NCBI GenBank assembly: GCA_036268995.1
Contig: DATATB010000008.1
Location: forward strand, 1-45,369
Reading direction: 5' to 3'
DNA length: 45,369 bases
Origin: DATATB01 sp036268995
GTDB lineage: Bacteria > Planctomycetota > Planctomycetia > Pirellulales > PNKZ01
In this document: positions 1 to 10,100 of the stretch, one piece after another
Layout: each line of letters starts with the position of its first letter
Position numbering within the stretch: position 1 is the stretch's first letter
Notes under the pieces: generated by a model
The model's input: the letters and a program-made list of their open reading frames with translations, nothing else
What the model was told of the DNA's origin: nothing
Database searches by the model: none
Made by a program: the position numbers and the translations under genes

Positions 1-3000
1 CTTCGGACAGGATTGTCTGCACGGTGCCCTGCGCGCCGGGCCGTTCGCGCGCCAACTCGGGCGCAATGATTTCTTGCGGCAGCTTGCCGGGGGCCGCCCG
101 CGACCACACGTCGAGACTGATGCCCGAGGCCTGCGTATCGCCCACTCGAATGCCCGACTCGTAATTCCGCCGGGCCAGCTCGAGCGCTTCGCTCATCTCG
201 CCCAAGCGATAGTAAGCCGCCGACACCTGGTAGCGGGCGATGTGCAGCTCCCACAGGTCGCCGGTGCGCTCGAGCAGCTTGATCGCCTCGCGGCCCTGTT
301 CGATGCACTGGCGGTAGCGCGAACCCGAATACGAAACGATGCTGGCAAAGGCCAGCGATTGCCCTTGGCCCCACACGTCGCCGAGCGCCTTGCGGATGTC
401 GAACGATTTCTGAGCGTACGCGGCGCCGCGGCTGAAATACGGTACCAGCGTCATGGCCGGGGCATGTTCGGAATACGCTTGCGCTAATTCGGCCGTGGGC
501 AGATAGCGCTCGGCCAGGTTCATGCCGCGCAAGTGCGTCCAGAGGACGTGCACTTGGCCGCGCACAAACCAGTAACCGTGCGCCAGCCGGCTATACAACC
601 GCCACGCGAGCAGGTCCGCTTGGCTGGGAAGTCGTTTGCGGCGGCCAACGAACATCCGCGGCAGCAGCGAGTGCAGCGTTTGCACGCCAACTTCCCAAAG
701 CAGCAAGCCGACGAACTCCGCCATGTGGCGCGGCACGTTGCGGCCCAGCAGCCGCAAAGCCAGCTCGAAATCGCGGGCGGCCGTTTCCATGTCCCCGCGC
801 TTAAAGGCCAGCTCGCCCAACTTGCCGCGGATCTGCGCCCGGGCAAAAGATCCTTCGACCAGGCCAGCCGCTTCCTCGAACAACGCGGCCGAAGCGTCGT
901 AGCAGCCGCGCAGCATGAGCACGTCGCCCAAGCCCTCGAGAATGCGATAACGCGTCTCGCGACCCGCGGCGCAAGCTCCGCGGCGGGCAATGCGGTATTG
1001 CTGCTCGGCAATCTCGAGCGAGTGCTGAGCACGGGCTTGTTCTGCGGCTTCGAGTGCAAAATCCAGCGCCAACTCGCTCTGATCGGCGGCGTCGAAATGG
1101 AAAGCCAACTCGAACGGGTTTCGAACCGCCTGGGCTTGCAAGAATTCGGCGGCGCGCTGATGCCAGCGCTGCCGTTCGTGCTTGGGCAGCCGCTCCAACA
1201 GCGTGGCCCGAATTTTATCGTGAACAAAGACGCACTGGCCGCCGCCGGACCGTTGCCAGATCAGATGCCTCTGCCGCGCCAGGTCCAAGGCTTCGGCCGA
1301 ATCGCGCTCGCTTTGGCCCGCCAGCGCGATGGCGGTTTGCAAATCGAACTCTTTGCCCAGGATGGCGCCCACGGTCAGCAGTTCGGCGGCCTGCGAGGGG
1401 AGTAGCTCGATACGACGCGAGAGGAACGAGCCGGCGTGCTGCGACGACTGCAAGTCGGCCAGCGCCAGCGGTTCGACCCGCCAGCCTTGCGTTTCGGCCA
1501 CCAGGGCGCCGGACTCCACCAGCCCACGCATCACGGCCGAGGCCATGAACGGGCTGCCGCCGGAAAACTCCGTCACCAGGTCCACGACCTGGTCGGGCAG
1601 CGGGCCGGCCATCGACTCGATCTGGCGGCGTACATCCTCCGGTCCGAAGCGTGCCAGGCTCAAATGCAACGACGAGCGGAGCCGGCGCAGCCGATGCTCG
1701 GCGCCAACCTCTTCGCTACGATACGCAACCAGCAGCAGCACGTGATGCGGCGCCTCGGGCGATTGCGGATCGACCATCGACCAGGCGGCCACGAGCTTTT
1801 CGGCCAGTTCATCGGCCCATTGGCAATCATCGAGAATGATCAGCGCCGGATGCTCGGGCGAGCCCAGCGAGTTGAGCAACCGGAGGATGGCCTGGATCGT
1901 ACGCGCCTCGCCAAAGGCTTCGGGCCCTAGATTCTCGGCGGCGCCGGAGCCCAGCACTTCGGCCAAGCGCGGCAAGGCCGCACTGACGGCGCTCCATTGG
2001 TCTTCGAGCTTCTTGGGCAGCTCGTCGCGGAGGCGGTTGTCGGCGGCGAGAATATCATTGACCACGCCGTCCAACAATTGAAACGGCCGCTGGGCGGCAT
2101 GGTTCGTGGCCTGGCCTCGCAGCACCCACAGCCCGACGCGGCGGGCGCGCTGCGCCACCTCGTCCAGCAGCCGCGTTTTGCCGCCGCCTGATTCGGCCTC
2201 GACCACCACCAGCGAAGCATTCCCTTGTCGTGCTTGTTGCATCTGGGCGTCGAGTTGGACCAGTTCCAGCTTGCGGCCAACGAAGGCGGCCTCGGTCACC
2301 GTTCCCCGCTGGTCCTGCAAACCGACGACCAGATCCGGCTCGCGGTCGCCGTGCTTCAGGCCGGCGATGATCGTCTCCAGGTCGGCCAAGACCGCGTGCG
2401 CGGATTGGTAGCGATCTCGCGGGTCTTTGCGCAACAGCCGTTGCAGCACCTCGTCCAGAGCACGCGGCACTTCTACGCCCAGCGATTGCAGGTCGGGCAC
2501 CCGCGCCGTCATGTGCTGCAACAGCACCTGGCCCACGTCCGGACCCGAAAAAGGAGGCCGACCGGTCAACAACTCGAACAACAGCACGCCGGCCGAATAC
2601 AAATCCGACGGCTCGGCCACCCCGCAAGGCAGCGAGCCGGCCTGCTCGGGCGAAAGGTACAAGGCGCTTTCGGCAGACTGCTGCCGCGTGTTGGCCTCGA
2701 GAATCAGGCTCGAGCTCAGGCCGAAGTCGGTGAGCAGCAAACCCGTGCCGGCCGTTTCGTGACAGACGAACAGGTTCGACGGCTTTACGTTTCGGCACAG
2801 CACTCCCTGCACGTGCAAGCCATCCAGCGCCGCCAACAGCCCGCGGGCCAGTCGCAGCGCGACCTGCAGGTCGAGCCGGCTGGGGCTGCGGGCGTCCAGC
2901 GAGACGCCGGCGACATAGGGCCGCGCCCAGTAGAACCACTCGTCCAACTGGCCAAAATCGAAGGGCGCTACCACCAGCGCCTTGGGCAGCCGGCGGCAGG

Positions 3001-3241
3001 CCTCCGCCTCCTGCTCGAGCCGCGCGCACAACGCCGGCGCGACCGAGACTGTCACGAGCTTCAGGACGATTGGTCCGTCGGTCGTCGTGTCGGTTGCCAA
3101 AAACGTCCATTGCCGCGGACTCAGCTTGAGCGGCTGCTCAAGACGATAGCGGCCGGCCACCAGGGAATTGGGCGCGAAGCCCTGGGGCCAACCCGGCGCG
3201 GAGCCGCCCGGTGGAACGCTGGTTTCGATCGTCGACGCCAT
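1..3241 (-). CDS. Protein kinase-like (probable pseudokinase) / AAA-type ATPase / TPR signalling protein, 3' end outside window
   Basis: An uninterrupted frame runs from the ATG at 3241 off the left edge (1080 codons seen, no stop). Residues about 30-280 are a Hanks-type kinase fold: the VAIK-like lysine is K61 and DFG is 172-174. The glycine-rich loop is missing, and the catalytic HRD is CRN (C149-R150-N151), so the catalytic base Asp is Asn. A P-loop ATPase follows, with Walker A (GGGKT, K355) and a Walker B-like LIILDDCQWADE near 470. The rest is helical, TPR-like repeats. This layout resembles the PknK/STAND-type kinase-ATPase-TPR sensors common in planctomycetes. From the residues I infer a non-catalytic kinase module that may act as a regulatory or binding domain for the ATPase. 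The family call is good; the ligand and output are unknown. Confidence 0.85.
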   Translation of the reverse strand, partial: MASTIETSVPPGGSAPGWPQGFAPNSLVAGRYRLEQPLKLSPRQWTFLATDTTTDGPIVLKLVTVSVAPALCARLEQEAEACRRLPKALVVAPFDFGQLDEWFYWARPYVAGVSLDARSPSRLDLQVALRLARGLLAALDGLHVQGVLCRNVKPSNLFVCHETAGTGLLLTDFGLSSSLILEANTRQQSAESALYLSPEQAGSLPCGVAEPSDLYSAGVLLFELLTGRPPFSGPDVGQVLLQHMTARVPDLQSLGVEVPRALDEVLQRLLRKDPRDRYQSAHAVLADLETIIAGLKHGDREPDLVVGLQDQRGTVTEAAFVGRKLELVQLDAQMQQARQGNASLVVVEAESGGGKTRLLDEVAQRARRVGLWVLRGQATNHAAQRPFQLLDGVVNDILAADNRLRDELPKKLEDQWSAVSAALPRLAEVLGSGAAENLGPEAFGEARTIQAILRLLNSLGSPEHPALIILDDCQWADELAEKLVAAWSMVDPQSPEAPHHVLLLVAYRSEEVGAEHRLRRLRSSLHLSLARFGPEDVRRQIESMAGPLPDQVVDLVTEFSGGSPFMASAVMRGLVESGALVAETQGWRVEPLALADLQSSQHAGSFLSRRIELLPSQAAELLTVGAILGKEFDLQTAIALAGQSERDSAEALDLARQRHLIWQRSGGGQCVFVHDKIRATLLERLPKHERQRWHQRAAEFLQAQAVRNPFELAFHFDAADQSELALDFALEAAEQARAQHSLEIAEQQYRIARRGACAAGRETRYRILEGLGDVLMLRGCYDASAALFEEAAGLVEGSFARAQIRGKLGELAFKRGDMETAARDFELALRLLGRNVPRHMAEFVGLLLWEVGVQTLHSLLPRMFVGRRKRLPSQADLLAWRLYSRLAHGYWFVRGQVHVLWTHLRGMNLAERYLPTAELAQAYSEHAPAMTLVPYFSRGAAYAQKSFDIRKALGDVWGQGQSLAFASIVSYSGSRYRQCIEQGREAIKLLERTGDLWELHIARYQVSAAYYRLGEMSEALELARRNYESGIRVGDTQASGISLDVWSRAAPGKLPQEIIAPELARERPGAQGTVQTILSE

Positions 3242-3349
3242 GCGGGGCGGCCTGGGTAACTACGGAGGTCCGGGGGGCAAGGAAACAGCGCAAGGTCTTG
3301 GGAACTGTAGCTTTTTTCAAAACCCGAAGATCGCCGGGCGAAAGGATTC

Positions 3350-3480
3350 GCAGCGCCAGGTAGGCGAAAGTCGCGGCAGCGCCAGGTAGCGGAAGTCGTG
3401 AGACTTCCGGCGTACTGCGAAGCGTCGGAATTCTCACGAATTCCGCTACTTCGGTTCCCCACGGACCGCGGTCCGTGGGC
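3350..3480. repeat. Cluster of short palindromes (REP-like)
   Basis: This intergenic stretch holds a near-direct repeat (GCAGCGCCAGGTAG at about 3353 and again at about 3375). Three hairpins follow: CGGAAGT/ACTTCCG, CGGAATTC/GAATTCCG and a perfect 22-bp palindrome at 3458-3479. A copy of the last, with one mismatch, lies at 18024-18045 inside the end of a gene. The cluster sits between the HD-GYP gene end and the kinase gene start, both on the minus strand. It could also act as a transcription terminator or an mRNA-stabilising structure, but no T-tract follows. Confidence 0.75.
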
Positions 3481-3512
3481 TTTTGGCGATGCGGGCGTGT
3501 CGGATGTGCCGA

Positions 3513-4565
3513 TTAATTCGCGGCGGTGGCGGCCAGTTGGAGGGCGGCGGCTTCGGCAGCCGATTGGGCGTCCTCGAAACGCTCGCGAATATGGACGAAG
3601 GCGGCTTCGTTCGCCAGAAACGCCTCGACCATGGCCGGATCAAAATGGCGGCCATTGCCCTCGATAATGATCGACTTGGCAACCTCGTGCGAGTAAGCCG
3701 GCTTGTAGACGCGTGCGGTCGTGAGCGCATCGTAAACGTCGGCCAGCGCCACGATCCGGCCGCACAGTGGAATCTGCTCGCCGCGCAGGCCGGCCGGATA
3801 TCCGCTGCCGTCGTACTTTTCATGATGGCTGAGGGCGATGTCCCGCGCCATTTGCAAATACTTGGCCTCCGGATGCGCGTCGGCGGCCGCGCTCAACGTG
3901 GCGCCGCCAATCGCCGCGTGCTGCTTCATGATTTCGAATTCGTCGCGCGTCAGCGCGCCTGGCTTGAGCAGCACGTTGTCGGGAATGCCCACCTTGCCGA
4001 TATCGTGCAAAGGGCTGGTGAGATACATCATCTCGACGAAGTCACCGTCGATCTGATCGCGAAACCGCTCCAGCCCGCACAAGTGCTGCCCAATCACCCG
4101 GCAATACTCCCGAATCCGCTCGAGGTGAGCGCCGGTTTCGGGGTCGCGGGCTTCCGCCAGCTTGGCCAGGCTGAAGATGACGACGTCGCGGCTTTCGAGC
4201 GACAGGATCCGCTTGGCCACGCGCAGCCGGACTTCCAGCTCGAGTGGATTGAAGGGCTTGGACAAGAACTCGTCGGCCCCGGCACGCAGGCCGTCGACCA
4301 GATCGCTGGTGCCCGTGCGGCTGGTGAGCAAGATGAAATAGGTGTAGCCGCTCGCCGTGCGCCTGCGAACTTCTTCGCACAACTCGACGCCGGTCATGCC
4401 GGGCATTTCCCAATCGGACACCACCAGCCGGAACTGTCCGCTGCGAATCAGCTCCAGCGCTTCCAGGCCGTTGGTGGCGCCGACCACCTCGTAGCCAAAA
4501 TGCGCAATCGCATGCTCGAGCAAGGCCAAGGCATCGGCATCGTCTTCGACGATTAAAACCCGCAC
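3513..4565 (-). CDS. Response regulator with HD-GYP output domain (cyclic di-GMP phosphodiesterase)
   Basis: A 350-residue two-domain regulator. Residues 1-120 are a receiver (REC) domain with acidic pocket E7-D8-D9, phospho-acceptor D51 in VVSDWEMPG and the late KPF motif. Residues about 140-330 are HD-GYP, with LHDIGKVGIPD and HHEKYDGSGYPAGL, which carry the HD metal ligands and the GYP loop. The family hydrolyses cyclic di-GMP, so phosphorylation probably controls second-messenger breakdown. I chose the GTG at 4565 because it lies one base after the stop of the upstream Hpt gene and puts REC at the very N-terminus. A longer frame up to 4706 would overlap the Hpt gene and adds only unrelated sequence. 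The C-terminal 30 residues are Ala-rich. Confidence 0.9.
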   Translation of the reverse strand: MRVLIVEDDADALALLEHAIAHFGYEVVGATNGLEALELIRSGQFRLVVSDWEMPGMTGVELCEEVRRRTASGYTYFILLTSRTGTSDLVDGLRAGADEFLSKPFNPLELEVRLRVAKRILSLESRDVVIFSLAKLAEARDPETGAHLERIREYCRVIGQHLCGLERFRDQIDGDFVEMMYLTSPLHDIGKVGIPDNVLLKPGALTRDEFEIMKQHAAIGGATLSAAADAHPEAKYLQMARDIALSHHEKYDGSGYPAGLRGEQIPLCGRIVALADVYDALTTARVYKPAYSHEVAKSIIIEGNGRHFDPAMVEAFLANEAAFVHIRERFEDAQSAAEAAALQLAATAAN

Positions 4566-4566
4566 G

Positions 4567-5070
4567 TCAATCTCCGATCGAAGGCTTGGCCCCGGCAGGC
4601 AATGCGTTTGGTACCGAGCGCGCAGCGCCCGGCGCGGCCGCTCCGCCGGATCGAAACCGGCAGAAACGTTCCCACTCCGCTTCAAGTTCGGCCAAATATC
4701 CGGCAATCGGCGTCAGATTTTCCGCGCGGGCCGCGTGCTCCACATGTTCGAGGATCGAACGGAGCATGGGAGCCGACATATTGGCCGCGGCTCCCTTGAG
4801 TTGATGCGCGCTGCGCACCAGGCGAGGCACATCGCCCGCCTCCAGGCTTTGTGCAATTTCGCACAGCTCGATGGGAAACCGCTGTTCAAAGCTCGCGAGC
4901 AATCGCTCGACGAGTGCCAGGCTCCCCAGGCAGCGCTGGGTCAGGTCGTCCAGTTCCAGCGGAATGGGCCGCGCAGTTGGCGCGCCGGGAGCGCCGGCGA
5001 CTGGAGACCGGGTATTCGGTCCGGCGGGCCCAGTTGCGGCAGGCGTCAAACTATGGGTGGCAAGAGTCAT
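4567..5070 (-). CDS. Hpt (histidine phosphotransfer) domain protein
   Basis: A 167-residue protein with a proline/alanine-rich N-terminal 35 residues and one helical Hpt domain. The phosphorylatable His is H89 in AHQLKGAAANMSA, the classic HxxKG signature. The family relays phosphate between hybrid histidine kinases and response regulators. Its stop is one base from the start of the REC-HD-GYP gene, so the two are almost certainly co-transcribed and are likely partners. No histidine kinase is in the window, so the donor is elsewhere. The ATG at 5070 is preferred over the frame start at 5187, whose extra 39 residues show no family similarity; either is possible. Confidence 0.85.
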   Translation of the reverse strand: MTLATHSLTPAATGPAGPNTRSPVAGAPGAPTARPIPLELDDLTQRCLGSLALVERLLASFEQRFPIELCEIAQSLEAGDVPRLVRSAHQLKGAAANMSAPMLRSILEHVEHAARAENLTPIAGYLAELEAEWERFCRFRSGGAAAPGAARSVPNALPAGAKPSIGD

Positions 5071-5306
5071 GACGAATCGCGACCAGTGGTTTGGTCGCGG
5101 AATGATCCCGGTTTTGTATTGCGCGGTCCGCATCCCGGTGAGTGGCCCTGCCCTCACCCCCACCGGAACACCGCACTTGGTAGTCAACGCCCTCTAAGTT
5201 CTCAACTCGACCAGCGCACTCACTTCGAACGCATCGGCGGAGTTCAATTTCATCCCAACGCTAGGTTCCGTTACATTGCGCGTCAAACCGGCAATGGGGG
5301 GTGCGC

Positions 5307-5342
5307 AAAAAAAATGCCCGCGGTCACCGCTCACCATGCGGG
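5307..5342 (-). terminator. Possible second intrinsic terminator
   Basis: On the minus strand a 5-bp GC stem (CCCGC/GCGGG, with inner GGT/ACC pairing across a bulge) is followed by CA and eight T. The stem is weak but the U-tract is strong. It lies downstream of the clear terminator at 5469-5511. Confidence 0.4.
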
Positions 5343-5468
5343 ATCGGTAGCGCAGGTGCGGGCTTCTGACCCGAATTAGGGGCCGTTACAGACGGCATAT
5401 TCGTCAGCCTCTGCAACGGAGGCCAAGCGTAGAACTGCCCGACGACGGCGACAGACGCAGGCAAGCGC

Positions 5469-5511
5469 AAAAAGATGCCGCCCGAAACGCACGTTTGCGT
5501 CGCGGGCGGCA
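5469..5511 (-). terminator. Rho-independent terminator of the DUF1501 gene
   Basis: A perfect 9-bp stem (TGCCGCCCG at 5476-5484 with CGGGCGGCA at 5503-5511) plus an inner ACGCA/TGCGT pairing. On the minus strand it is followed by CTTTTTG. It begins 34 bases past the DUF1501 stop. Confidence 0.8.
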
Positions 5512-5544
5512 CTCATTGATCGCGTAATTTAGGCCAAGAACCGT

Positions 5545-7032
5545 TTAGGCGAAGAACTTGGTCACCGGCTCGGCCTGCACCAGCTCGCGCGGCTGGTTCA
5601 GATGGTTGAACGCAATCGTATGCGGGTCGATGCCGAAGGCGTGGTAAATCGTCGCCAACAGCTCACCCGGGTGGACGCGATCCTCGAGCGGGGCCGAAGC
5701 GGTCTTGTCGCTCTTGCCGTGTACGTAGCCGCGCTTGGTGCCGGCTCCGGCCAACACGCCGGTGTAGCAGTACGGCCAATGGTCGCGGCCGTCGGCCGAG
5801 TTGTTATTGCCGGACGTGCTGATGCCCTTCTGCGGGCTGCGGCCGAACTCGCCCACGGCCACGATCAGCGTGTCTTCCAGCAGTCCGCGTTGGTCCATAT
5901 CGCTGATCAGCGCCGTGAGGCCCGTGTCGAGCATGGGCCCCGACTGGTTCTTCATGCGTACCGTAAGGCCGGCATGATGGTCCCACGAATGGTTGTCGGA
6001 GTTGGCGACCTTGGGCCAGATGACTTCGACGACGCGCGTGCCGGCTTCAACCAGCCGGCGGGCCAGCAGGCAGCTCTGGCCGAACGTGTTGCGGCCGTAC
6101 ATCGCACGCGTGGCGGCCGTTTCCGCTTCGAGATTGAACGCTTCTCGCGCCCGGCCCGAGAGCACCAGGTTCAGCGCGCGTTCGTAGTACGAATCGAGCT
6201 TGTAATCGCTCACCGCCTTGTCTACCTCGGGCATGCCGGCGTCGATCAGCTCGCGGAGTTTGGCGCGACGCTCCAAGCGGGCGGCAAACACTTCCGGCCG
6301 CAGCTTGAGGTCGTCGATGCGAATGCGATCCATCTTCTTCATATCCAGATCGTCGCCGTCGGGAAACAGCGTGTAGGGATCGAAGGCGCGGCCCAAAAAG
6401 CCGGCCGTGCCGCCCTTGCCCACCACGTTGCTCTCTTGCAGCGGACGCGGCAGCATCACAAACGGCAGCATCGGCACCGTCACCGGACGCAAACGCACCA
6501 ACTGCGAACCAAAATTCGGATAGTCCTTCGGGCTCGGCGGCTCCAACTGCCCCGACGGGCTGACCTTGTCGGTCGTGTAGCCGGTCATCATCTGGTAGAT
6601 GGCGGCCGTATGGTTGAACAGCCCGTTGGGCGTGTAGCTCATCGAGCGGATCATCGTGAACTTGTCGTTGATGCCGGCCAGCCGCGGCAGGTTCTCGGTG
6701 AACTGCGTGCCGGGAATCTTGGTCGGAATCGGTTTGAACACGCTGCGGACGTTGTCCGGCACGTTCTCCTTGGGATCCCACAAGTCGAGATGACTGGGGC
6801 CGCCCTGCAGATAGACCATGATGATGCTTTTGGCTTTGCCCCAGCCCGGAGCGCTGCCGGCCCCGCGTGGTGCCTCGCTACGCGTGGCGGCCGAAGCCGA
6901 TTGCAGCTTGAGCATGTTGGCCAGGCTCAATCCCAACATGCCCGAGCCGCCGACCCGCAGAATGTCGCGCCGGCTAACCGGCAATCCGCGGTCGCACAAA
7001 TCTTTGCCGGGCTGGCCGGGAAGAATGATCAT
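5545..7032 (-). CDS. DUF1501 family protein (Tat-exported, sulfatase/phosphatase-like fold)
   Basis: A 495-residue protein of the DUF1501 family. The N-terminus carries a twin-arginine signal (S20-RRDILRVGG, then a hydrophobic Gly/Leu-rich stretch), so export in folded form is likely. Family features include YLQGGPSHLDLWDPK near residue 75, GLFNHTAAIYQMMTGY, SDNHSWDHHAGL and VAVGEFGRSP followed by GRDHWPYCYTGVLAGAG. The family belongs structurally to the alkaline-phosphatase-like superfamily, but its reaction is not established. It lies 109 bases downstream of the giant cytochrome/DUF1549/DUF1553 gene on the same strand. This pairing recurs across planctomycetes and suggests joint action in periplasmic carbohydrate use. 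The ATG at 7032 has GAAGGAG upstream. Confidence 0.93.
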   Translation of the reverse strand: MIILPGQPGKDLCDRGLPVSRRDILRVGGSGMLGLSLANMLKLQSASAATRSEAPRGAGSAPGWGKAKSIIMVYLQGGPSHLDLWDPKENVPDNVRSVFKPIPTKIPGTQFTENLPRLAGINDKFTMIRSMSYTPNGLFNHTAAIYQMMTGYTTDKVSPSGQLEPPSPKDYPNFGSQLVRLRPVTVPMLPFVMLPRPLQESNVVGKGGTAGFLGRAFDPYTLFPDGDDLDMKKMDRIRIDDLKLRPEVFAARLERRAKLRELIDAGMPEVDKAVSDYKLDSYYERALNLVLSGRAREAFNLEAETAATRAMYGRNTFGQSCLLARRLVEAGTRVVEVIWPKVANSDNHSWDHHAGLTVRMKNQSGPMLDTGLTALISDMDQRGLLEDTLIVAVGEFGRSPQKGISTSGNNNSADGRDHWPYCYTGVLAGAGTKRGYVHGKSDKTASAPLEDRVHPGELLATIYHAFGIDPHTIAFNHLNQPRELVQAEPVTKFFA

Positions 7033-7141
7033 GGCGAAACACTCCTTCGATGACGGTGGGGAAAATTCGTTTGATGATTTCGATCGAAACTGCCTGAGCC
7101 ACTTCGCCGGCCCTCGGCCGGCGCCTGCGAACCCGCGACGA

Positions 7142-10100
7142 TTAATGATTGAACAAAAAGGCCGGGCTGTTGACCAGTGCCCAGGCCAAATCCTGGGCGG
7201 CCGTCAGCCGGCGGTTGGCCAATTGGGCCGTGCTCATTTTCACGTCTTCACGCAACTGCATCAGCTTAGTATCGGGTGGAACCGCCCGGCTGACCAGTTC
7301 CAATTGCTCGCGAAGCTGAACTAGCTTGGGATCGGTCGGCAGGGGCCGCCGGGCTTCGGCCAGGGCCGTGTTTGCCGTCCGCAAATCGCTATCAATGCCG
7401 CGATAGTACTTGGTCAGCTGTTGCTGCTGCGCCTTGTCGCGCTCGGCGGCCGGAATGGCCAAGGCAGACTGCAAATCTTCGGGCAAACCCAGCGGAACGG
7501 GCAGCTTGGCGATCGCCACCGACACCCGGAACCGGCCCAACAGGTAAACGGCATCCCGGAAGCTATGCAGCAGCCGGAAGCTAAGCTGCGTTCCGCCTTC
7601 GTAGCCGACCGGCTCCTTAAGCTGGAACACGGCCCAATGCGTGCTACCAGTGGCGGGGGATACAGCCCACCCGGTGCCGGCGTTCGGATTCACGTTCAAC
7701 GCGTTGCCGACCGGGAAACCCTCCTGGCTGAAATCCGCCTGCGGCCGCTCGAGCACGAGCGTCTGCGACTGCTTTGCGTTGCTCAGCGACGTGGCGGTGA
7801 CTTGGAACTGCGTGAGCACGAAATTGCCGCCGGCCCGACCAGGGCCGCCGCCGGGCAGACGCTCGTCGGCCAAGGCCTCGAGCCGGATGGCGGTAATGCC
7901 TCGCAATTGAGTCGGCACGTTGACCACGATCGGGCCCTTGTATCTCTTCGGCACCTTGCCGTGGCTCTCGACGTAGACGGACCGATCGGCCAGCACCGTG
8001 GCCTTCAGTTGCTCGGGCGTTCTCACCTGCGACGGCCGCAACGGAATCCACTCGACCGTGGACGATTGCTTCTTTTCCCAGGCAACCTGCCGGGTGTCCG
8101 TAGCAGCCTCGACCTTTTTCAACTCGCCTTCCAACCGCACGATTTCGGCGGCATGGCGCTTGGCGGCTTCCGCCACCTGCGGCGCGATGGCCTTCTCATG
8201 CTCGTCGACGTCCTTTTGCGCTTGGGCCATAGCGGCCACTCGCTGCTTCTCCTGCTCGACGCGCAACACCGCCACGGCCGCCTCGCGCTGCGCCAGGGCC
8301 GTCACCAGCTTGTGGTGATCGGCGTCGAGGGTTTTCATGCTGCTCAAGCTGGCTTCGATCTCGCGATCGGTGGCCGGCCGGTTCATCACGCGCAGAAAGA
8401 TGTCGTTAACCAGCTTGCGGTCGTCTTTTTCCTTGGCCACGAGTGTGGCTATGGCGTTCTTCGGATCGGCGATGGCCTCGGCGATCGTCGGACCGCTGAT
8501 CAGCGCCATCACCGGACCCAATTGCAGGCCGCTCGAGCGTTCGCATTCGCAAGCGCTTTCGCGCGGCGGACGCCCAAAGGTCGCCAGAAAGCCACTGGGC
8601 AACTCCACGCCCGAATCCGGCAGCTCGGCCGCCCGCGTGCCGGCTTTGACGCCTGGAAACTGCGAGGTCGCTCCCATCGCCGTGTACACCGTGTCGTACA
8701 GCACCTCAGCCGGCAAGCGCCGGGCCAGGGCGTGCGAATAGTTGATCCGATCGTCCGAGTTCCAGCGATTCGTGACAAACTCGAGTTGGTAGGTGCGGCT
8801 GCTGACCATCAGCTTGATCATGTGACGCACGTCGAAATTCGAACGAATGAACTCGCCCGTGAGATAATCGAGCAGCTCGGGATTGCTCGCCGGATTGCCG
8901 GCCCGGATGTCGTCGATCGGCTCGATGATGCCCACGCCGAACAAGTAGCCCCACAAGCGATTCACATAGCTGCGGGCGAAATATTGGTTGTCGGTCGAGG
9001 TGATCCAAGCGGCCAACTGCTCGCGCCGCGGCGCCGATGCCGCGGCCTTGTTCTTGGCCGGGAAGGGAAATTTCGGCGGCGTAACCTGGCCGGTCCGATC
9101 GTGCTTCACGTCGCCAGCCTTGGCATCGAAGACGACTTCATACAGCGGCTTGGCCCCTTCGACGGCCGTGCCGCCGATCGTGGCCCCCTTGCTGGCCGGA
9201 TCGGTCTTCAGGCCCACCTGGGCGAAATACGCGGACGTCTGATAGTACTGGTCCTGGGTCCAACGTTCGAATGGATGGTCATGGCACTTGTTGCAGTTGA
9301 AACGCACGGCCAGGAACAGATGCGTCGTGTTTTCCATCGTCGGCGTCGGATCACGCAGAATCTTGAAGTACGAGCTGGCCGGGTTTTCGCGGTTCGAGCC
9401 GCTGGCCGTCAGAATGGAATACACGAATTTGTCGTAAGGCGTGTTGTTGGCGACTTGGCCTCGAATCCATTGGCGGAAAGCCATCGCGCCTTGGGGACCC
9501 AAGAATTTGCGGTTCACTTGGAGCAGGTCGGCCCACTTGTTGGTCCAATGATCGATGTATTCCTTGCTGCCGACCATGCGGTCGATCAACTCGGCCCTTT
9601 TCTGCGCCATCGGTCGCGAGTCTTTCAAGACGGCCTGCACCTGCTCGGCCGTCGGCGGCAATCCGGTCAGATCGAGCGACACGCGCCGCAGGAACTCGAT
9701 GTCGCTGCACACGCCGGATGGCAGGATCTTCATCCGCTTCCACTTGGCGGCCACCAGTTCGTCAATCTTGCCCCAAGTCTCCGGCTGTTTCCAAACAAAG
9801 CCCGAGCGATCGCCCATCACGGTCAGCGTGGTGGCGGCATAAGATCCTTCGAAGCGGGCCAGCACCGGGGCCTCGCCGCGGCGCACGGCGGTCATCAAGG
9901 CGTAGCGGCTGTGTGTCGCCACTTCGCTGTTGCCGGTCTCGACGAATGCCTCTTCGGTCACGTCGCGAATGCTGCCGTCGGCATATGTGGCCAGCACGCG
10001 CATCTGCTGCCGGCCGCCGGCACGCGGGATCACCGGGTTCTGCGGGCTGATCGTAATGCGGGCGACGCGCGGCGAGGCCGCATCGAGCCTGGCGCCATTC

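Larger units (their letters stand above)
5071..5544. other. Non-coding stretch between DUF1501 and Hpt genes
   Basis: No gene was found. It holds two minus-strand terminator-like hairpins (5307-5342 and 5469-5511). The promoter of the Hpt/HD-GYP operon should lie between 5071 and 5306, but I see no clear -35/-10 pair. Confidence 0.6.

Noticed and set aside
5602..7053. 483-codon plus-strand frame over the DUF1501 gene
   Set aside because: Shadow of DUF1501; composition is rich in His, Arg and Gln with no motif.
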